The translations under genes were made by a program, and so were the position numbers. Of a stretch of DNA of 64,000 nucleotides, positions 59,993-64,000 are shown one piece after another. The notes under the pieces were generated by a model that saw only the letters and a program-made list of their open reading frames with translations, had not been told where the DNA came from and made no database searches. The first letter of the stretch is position 1. Every line of letters starts with the position of its first letter. This stretch comes from UBA1351 sp965140555 (GTDB lineage Bacteria; Bacillota; Clostridia; Lachnospirales; Vallitaleaceae). The stretch is from the NCBI GenBank assembly GCA_965140555.1, contig OZ223260.1, positions 434,001 to 498,000 on the forward strand. The letters run 5' to 3'.

Positions 59993-60764
59993 CTTTTTTA
60001 TAGAAAAACGTATAATCCGACACAAACTTGTAGCGTTGTGATTGAATAATTTGTTCTGTGCTCCCAACAAATAAAATACCACCATTTTTTAAAGACTTGT
60101 TAAACTTTTTATAAATTTCATCTTTAGCTTCTTCCGTAAAGTAAATCAACACATTACGACATACAATTAAATCAACGTTCGTAGGATAAGCATCTTTCAA
60201 TAAGTTATGCTGTTTAAACTGAATACAATTTTTAATTTCATCTTTAACTTTATATGATTGACCCACTTTTTGGAAATACTTATCTTTAAATTCTTTTGGT
60301 ACTCCAGCTACACTCTTCTCATTATATAGACCTACTTTGGCTTTTGCCAAAATTTGTTGATCAATATCTGTTGCAATAATTTTAATACGATTAAGCGGCA
60401 TAAACTTCGATAATACCATAGCTAGAGAATACGGTTCATCTCCTGTTGAACACGCTGCAGACCATATTGTAACGCCTTGCCCAAATTTATCAAACAAATA
60501 AGGGAAAATTGTTTTCTCCAACACATCCCATTGAGTTGTATTACGGAAAAACTCAGACACATTAATCGTCATATAAGAGACAAATTCTTCATAGACAACC
60601 TTATCTGTTTTAAGTGCATGCACGTACTCGTCATAATCTTTAAATCCGTTTTTGCGAATTAATGAATCTAGGCGACGCTTCATCTGTCTTTCTTTATAAG
60701 CATTTAAATCAATGGTTGATAATTTGAAAACTGCCTCTTTAAAACTTTCGTAATCCTTTACCAT
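59979..60764 (-). CDS. cheR: Chemotaxis protein methyltransferase CheR
   Basis: Methylates glutamates of chemoreceptors using SAM. The N-terminal helical domain is followed by the SAM-binding motif SAACSTGDEPYSLAMV and the CRNVLIYF segment. The 261 residues are typical; there are no TPR repeats. It is a lone chemotaxis gene here, but the receptor at 11.5 kb is a possible substrate. Expression is likely from its own extended -10 promoter. Confidence 0.95.
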   Translation of the reverse strand: MVKDYESFKEAVFKLSTIDLNAYKERQMKRRLDSLIRKNGFKDYDEYVHALKTDKVVYEEFVSYMTINVSEFFRNTTQWDVLEKTIFPYLFDKFGQGVTIWSAACSTGDEPYSLAMVLSKFMPLNRIKIIATDIDQQILAKAKVGLYNEKSVAGVPKEFKDKYFQKVGQSYKVKDEIKNCIQFKQHNLLKDAYPTNVDLIVCRNVLIYFTEEAKDEIYKKFNKSLKNGGILFVGSTEQIIQSQRYKFVSDYTFFYKKEGDI

Positions 60765-60789
60765 CTCAACAACTCCTTAAATTAAAAAT

Positions 60790-60821
60790 AGTATGTCAAT
60801 ATCAAAAGATAATGACATACT
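60790..60821 (-). terminator. Long hairpin between the S1-protein gene and cheR
   Basis: Arms AGTATGTCA / TGACATACT (9 bp) with an inner TATC/GATA pair, followed on the minus strand by ATTTTTAATTT. It acts most likely as the terminator of the S1-domain gene, but it also covers the predicted cheR start site. Confidence 0.65.
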
Positions 60822-60822
60822 C

Positions 60823-60828
60823 ATTATA
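60823..60828 (-). promoter_or_regulatory. Extended -10 promoter of cheR
   Basis: The minus strand reads TGCTATAAT, an extended -10. The TATAAT box abuts the hairpin at 60790-60821, so the transcript would begin inside that stem. Confidence 0.5.
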
Positions 60829-60891
60829 GCATAAAGGTACAGGTTGGTTATAAACAAACTTTTAACAATTTGTTTATTATCCCCTAATTTC

Positions 60892-61983
60892 TTATTCTTC
60901 CTCTGAACCTTCTTCGCCTTCTTCTTTTTCTAACTCTTTGATTGAAAGACTAATTTTCTTCTCCTCAAGGTTAAGGTCTGTTACTTTTGCAGTAATTTCT
61001 TCGCCTACTGATAAAACATCAGATGGTTTTTCTACATGTTTAACAGAAATTTGAGAAACATGTAATAAAGCATCAACACCTGTTTCCAATTCAACAAATG
61101 CACCGAAGTCAGTCATACGAGCTACACGACCGGTAACAACGTTGCCAACCGAGTATTTTGTATCTGCATCATTCCATGGATTTTCTTCGTTAAATTTCAT
61201 AGATAAAGAAATTTTCTTCTTATCTTTATTGATATCAAGAACGCGTACACGTACTTCATCACCAACTTTTACAACGTCTTTAGGTGAACGAATACGACCC
61301 CAAGATAATTCTGAGATATGTACAAGTCCATCAACGCCACCAACATTAACAAATGCGCCATAATCTGTAATGTTTTTAACAACGCCATCAAGAACATCGC
61401 CAACTTGAATTGTATCGAATACTTCTTCTAACCTAGCACTCTTCTCTTTTTCAATTAATATACGACGATTACCGATGATACGGTTTTTCTTCAAGTTAAA
61501 TTCGGTAATAACGAATGTTAACTCTTCATTCTTAAATTGTTCCAAATCAGACACATACTCATCTGACACTAAAGAAGCAGGAATAAATACACGAACTTCT
61601 TTGATAATCACCACAAGACCACCTTTTAATACAAGGTTTACTTTAGCTGTAACTTCTTCTTTGGAATTGAATATTTCTTCAACGTATTGAAGACCTTCTT
61701 CTGCTTTAAGACGTTTGTATGTCAACAACACTTGACCTTCGCCATCGTTGACACGTAATACTTTAGAACGGATTGTTTGACCAACTTCTACTTCCTTTGT
61801 TAAATCCACTGTTGGGAAGTTAGAAAATTCACTTTTAGGAATAATTCCATCGGATTTATAACCGATGTTTACATATATCTCATCAGCGTTGACACCAATT
61901 ATAGTACCCTCGACTATTTCTCCTCTATGAATTTGGACTAAAGATTCTTCCAACATTTGTTCAAAATTCTGCATTTCTGACAT
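60892..61983 (-). CDS. rpsA: S1-domain RNA-binding protein (RpsA-like)
   Basis: A 363-residue protein with four S1 repeats (approximately 20-85, 105-170, 190-260 and 275-345), each with the GxxVxGxV and VHIS signatures (e.g. GAFVNVGGVDGLVHIS, GAFVELETGVDALLHVS). The acidic tail ends EEGEEGSEEE. It resembles the short S1 of Firmicutes, where its link to the ribosome is weaker than in Gram-negatives. It overlaps ispH by 23 bases. Confidence 0.92.
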   Translation of the reverse strand: MSEMQNFEQMLEESLVQIHRGEIVEGTIIGVNADEIYVNIGYKSDGIIPKSEFSNFPTVDLTKEVEVGQTIRSKVLRVNDGEGQVLLTYKRLKAEEGLQYVEEIFNSKEEVTAKVNLVLKGGLVVIIKEVRVFIPASLVSDEYVSDLEQFKNEELTFVITEFNLKKNRIIGNRRILIEKEKSARLEEVFDTIQVGDVLDGVVKNITDYGAFVNVGGVDGLVHISELSWGRIRSPKDVVKVGDEVRVRVLDINKDKKKISLSMKFNEENPWNDADTKYSVGNVVTGRVARMTDFGAFVELETGVDALLHVSQISVKHVEKPSDVLSVGEEITAKVTDLNLEEKKISLSIKELEKEEGEEGSEEE

Positions 61984-62824
61984 TTGAAATGACCTCCTCG
62001 ATTATGTTCTTCGGAGTTGACGCTCCTGCCGTTATTCCTATGATATCATTAACGGTCAAAACATTCAACTCTAAATCTTCTATAGTTTCGATATAATAAG
62101 TTTCATCACATCGACTCTTACATATTTCATATAGCTTGCGGGTATTCGAACTGTTTTTACCACCAATTACAATCATTTTTGTGGCTTTTCCCGCTAATTC
62201 GTATGCCTCAATCTGCCTATCAAGCGTAGCTTTGCAAATTGTCTCGTTAATAATAACATGAATGTCATTTTTTTGCAATTTATTTAATATTTGTTCATAT
62301 TTTTTGTGATCATAGGTCGTTTGTGCAACACATGCGTATGTAGCACCTTTTACCCAGCTGATTTTGTCTATATCTTCCAAAGATTCAATATGAATAATCG
62401 GCATATTAGACCAACCGGCAATGCCTATAATTTCAGGATGGGTCTTATTTCCTATAATTATAATCGAATACCCTTCTTGACTATTTCGCTCTACGATCCG
62501 ATGTATTTTCTTAACATATGGACAAGAACAGTCATGAAGAATATGCTCCGTTTGATTCAGTGCTTCAAATGTCTTCTTTCCCACACCATGGCTTCGAATA
62601 ACCAAATGCCCTTTCGGGAGATTCTCTAACTCATCTAAAGAATTACAAACAACAACACCTGCTTCTTTAAAACGATTAACCACTGTCGGATTATTTATAA
62701 TGTCACCAAATGTATAAATCGGAAGATGATCTAGAGGTTGGTTTTCTAATAGAGACTCAACCTTCTGAACCGCTAAATTTACACCAAAGCAAAAACCGGC
62801 ATTTTTAGCTACTTGTATGTCCAT
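61961..62824 (-). CDS. ispH: 4-hydroxy-3-methylbut-2-enyl diphosphate reductase
   Basis: Fe-S enzyme for the last step of the methylerythritol phosphate isoprenoid pathway. The three cluster cysteines lie in AGFCFGV, HDCSCPYV and ETICKAT. I start at the ATG preceded by AAGGTGAAGACT, giving 287 residues; a GTG three codons upstream is less likely. Conserved HSHG-like RSHGVGKK and GGKNSSNT are present. It overlaps cmk by 20 bases, as is common. Confidence 0.95.
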   Translation of the reverse strand: MDIQVAKNAGFCFGVNLAVQKVESLLENQPLDHLPIYTFGDIINNPTVVNRFKEAGVVVCNSLDELENLPKGHLVIRSHGVGKKTFEALNQTEHILHDCSCPYVKKIHRIVERNSQEGYSIIIIGNKTHPEIIGIAGWSNMPIIHIESLEDIDKISWVKGATYACVAQTTYDHKKYEQILNKLQKNDIHVIINETICKATLDRQIEAYELAGKATKMIVIGGKNSSNTRKLYEICKSRCDETYYIETIEDLELNVLTVNDIIGITAGASTPKNIIEEVISNVRNAEF

Positions 62825-63512
62825 AGTCTTCACCTTCCTTCACAGATTTATAAATTTGTTCAATTCTCGCCACCACTTCATTAATCTCCATATCCGACGT
62901 ATCAACAACAATGGCATCTTCTGCTTGACGTAAAGGCGCATGTTCTCTTTCCATATCACGTTTATCGCGTTCACTGATTTCTACCATTAATTCTTGCAAG
63001 GATGCTTTCTCTCCTTTTGCTTCGAGTTGCATCAACCGTCTTTTCGCTCGCACCTCAACACTCGCTGTAAGAAAAACTTTCACCTTGGCATCTGGGAGTA
63101 CATGGGTTCCTATATCACGCCCATCCATCACAACAGGGGTTTCCACAGCCAAAGCCCGTTGCTCTTTCACCATAAATTCACGAACTTTCAAATTCGCCGA
63201 TACGATGGAAGCAAACTTTCCCATAAGGGCCGTACGAATACTATCACTAACATCTTCTCCATTCATCCAAATATGCTGACCATCCTCTTCATAGGACAAA
63301 GTAATCGATAACTGATGAAGATGACGTTCAATAAAAGGTTCCCATTTGGATTTTTCATAGATTTTGTCTCCAATGGATGTATACACATATAACCCAACGG
63401 CTCGATACATCGCACCAGTATCTACATATATATAGGATAGTTTCTTTGCCAACTGTTTGGCTATTGTACTTTTACCGGCTCCTGCCGGTCCATCTATGGC
63501 AATATTGATCAT
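62805..63512 (-). CDS. cmk: Cytidylate kinase
   Basis: Phosphorylates CMP and dCMP. The P-loop is GPAGAGKSTIAK at the N-terminus, with YVDTGAMYRAVG and the lid region GRDIGTHVLPDA. The 235-residue length is normal. It follows aroH by 12 bases in the aroH-cmk-ispH-S1 operon. Confidence 0.97.
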   Translation of the reverse strand: MINIAIDGPAGAGKSTIAKQLAKKLSYIYVDTGAMYRAVGLYVYTSIGDKIYEKSKWEPFIERHLHQLSITLSYEEDGQHIWMNGEDVSDSIRTALMGKFASIVSANLKVREFMVKEQRALAVETPVVMDGRDIGTHVLPDAKVKVFLTASVEVRAKRRLMQLEAKGEKASLQELMVEISERDKRDMEREHAPLRQAEDAIVVDTSDMEINEVVARIEQIYKSVKEGEDYGHTSS

Positions 63513-63524
63513 TACGTTTCTCCT

Positions 63525-63881
63525 TTATTCATTAATATCGGGTCTCAAAATTTTTGCACCCTCTAAGTATATATGGTGTACTTCATTTTGGCAACGGTCC
63601 AAATCAACCAGAAACATAACTCGAATACATTGTTCCAAGCTTCCTTCTACATACATTTCCTGCATACAAATAAGAGACGCCGAGACAATTCCAAGTTCTC
63701 TTGCTGCTACAGCCGGATATACTTTCGTCAAATCTTTTGTAGCGGTGAATGTTATTGACAAAATAGTATCTAATTCTATCTTGTTCTTATCAATGATTTG
63801 ACGAAGTAATGTCTTTGTCCCCTCAAGTATAGCCTCTTTATCATTACACTCAACTGTAATTGCTCCTCGTATTGTAACCAT
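63525..63881 (-). CDS. aroH: Chorismate mutase, AroH class
   Basis: Monofunctional trimeric chorismate mutase (118 residues) making prephenate for Phe/Tyr synthesis. Family features are the N-terminal TIRGAITVECNDKEAI, the SITFTATKDLTKVYPAVAARE stretch and the active-site Arg and Tyr-rich region RVMFLVDLDRCQ...HHIYLEGA. It supplies the substrate for the prephenate dehydratase at 57.1 kb. Confidence 0.94.
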   Translation of the reverse strand: MVTIRGAITVECNDKEAILEGTKTLLRQIIDKNKIELDTILSITFTATKDLTKVYPAVAARELGIVSASLICMQEMYVEGSLEQCIRVMFLVDLDRCQNEVHHIYLEGAKILRPDINE

Positions 63882-63908
63882 AATTCCTCCTTATATATGC
63901 TCGTTTAC

Positions 63909-64000
63909 TTATTCGTCACAACAACTTATTCCTGCTAACGCACCTGTCGAAAAGGCGATTTGAAGATTGAAACCACCGGTTAGAGCATCCAAATCCATCA
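63909..64000 (-). CDS. NAD(P)/FAD-dependent oxidoreductase (HI0933/YhiN-like), C-terminal fragment
   Basis: Only the last 30 codons are inside the window; the rest lies to the right. The translation ends MDLDALTGGFNLQIAFSTG then ALAGISCCDE and stop. The TGGFNLQIAFSTGALAG motif is the C-terminal FAD-binding signature of the HI0933/BaiN-like flavoprotein family. Genes of this family often precede aroH-cmk in Clostridia. No more can be said from the fragment. Confidence 0.75.
   Translation of the reverse strand, partial: MDLDALTGGFNLQIAFSTGALAGISCCDE

Noticed and set aside
1..64000. CRISPR arrays, insertion sequences, prophage genes, tRNA or rRNA genes
   Set aside because: No regularly spaced direct repeats, transposase-like or phage-like products, or cloverleaf sequences were noticed on reading; intergenic gaps are short and accounted for.

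Overview
The window looks like a chromosomal segment of a low-to-mid-GC anaerobic Clostridia member. The evidence is an Rnf complex of clostridial order (C-D-G-E-A-B), a histidine operon that starts with hisZ and a short-form hisG, a rimP-nusA-ylxR-ylxQ-infB-rbfA-nrnA-truB-ribF-rpsO-pnp block, a split glycine decarboxylase (gcvPA/gcvPB), an rnhB/FliK-like/FlhB-like trio and a sensory-type [FeFe]-hydrogenase. I would guess a Lachnospirales/Vallitalea-like lineage, but the sequence alone does not settle this. Nearly all genes are on the minus strand. Only a two-gene island at 58.0-60.0 kb is on the plus strand. I saw no insertion sequence, prophage, CRISPR array, rRNA or tRNA.

Layout, left to right (most genes read right to left). 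1-5.7 kb: shape and division genes (DUF4321, maf, radC, mreC, mreD, and a PBP2 with a large internal insertion running off the left edge) behind one clear promoter. 5.7-10.8 kb: the Rnf ferredoxin:NAD+ oxidoreductase operon with its own promoter. 10.9-16.1 kb: a compact signalling operon of DRTGG protein, RsbW-like ATPase, [FeFe]-hydrogenase-like sensor, second DRTGG protein, methyl-accepting chemotaxis protein and second GHKL ATPase, probably led by an S51 peptidase. This is the most unusual locus in the window. 16.2-21.6 kb: a hybrid histidine kinase, a lactonase-fold protein and an M20 amidohydrolase. 21.6-28.7 kb: the his operon hisZ-G-D-C-B-H-F-IE, with no hisA. 28.7-33.5 kb: recU, queG, an RluA-type pseudouridine synthase, a small membrane protein, dut and an M16 peptidase. 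33.6-44.1 kb: the translation/RNA-decay block from rimP to pnp, including a 43-residue Cys/Lys-rich gene between ribF and rpsO. 44.1-51 kb: gpsA, plsY, der, pgeF, yraN, FlhB-like, FliK-like and rnhB. 51.1-57 kb: the glycine cleavage operon gcvT-H-PA-PB-lpdA behind a tandem glycine riboswitch with an intrinsic terminator. 57-64 kb: pheA, then the plus-strand HAD phosphatase and RNase-H-fold gene, then cheR, an S1-domain protein, ispH, cmk, aroH and the end of an HI0933-like flavoprotein.

How the parts may work together: Rnf and the sensory hydrogenase operon lie back to back, separated by a strong terminator and a fresh promoter. The sensor retains all four H-cluster cysteines but has alanine where catalytic enzymes have the proton-shuttling cysteine, as in sensory group C/D proteins. 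With two ATPase modules, two DRTGG modules and a chemoreceptor in one operon, the simplest reading is a redox or H2 sensing pathway that feeds partner-switching and/or chemotaxis outputs. That is inference. Several operons carry leader structures: glycine riboswitch, a hairpin in the rimP-nusA leader, a nested stem in the der leader, a palindrome upstream of hisZ, and stem-loops in the rpsO and pnp leaders.
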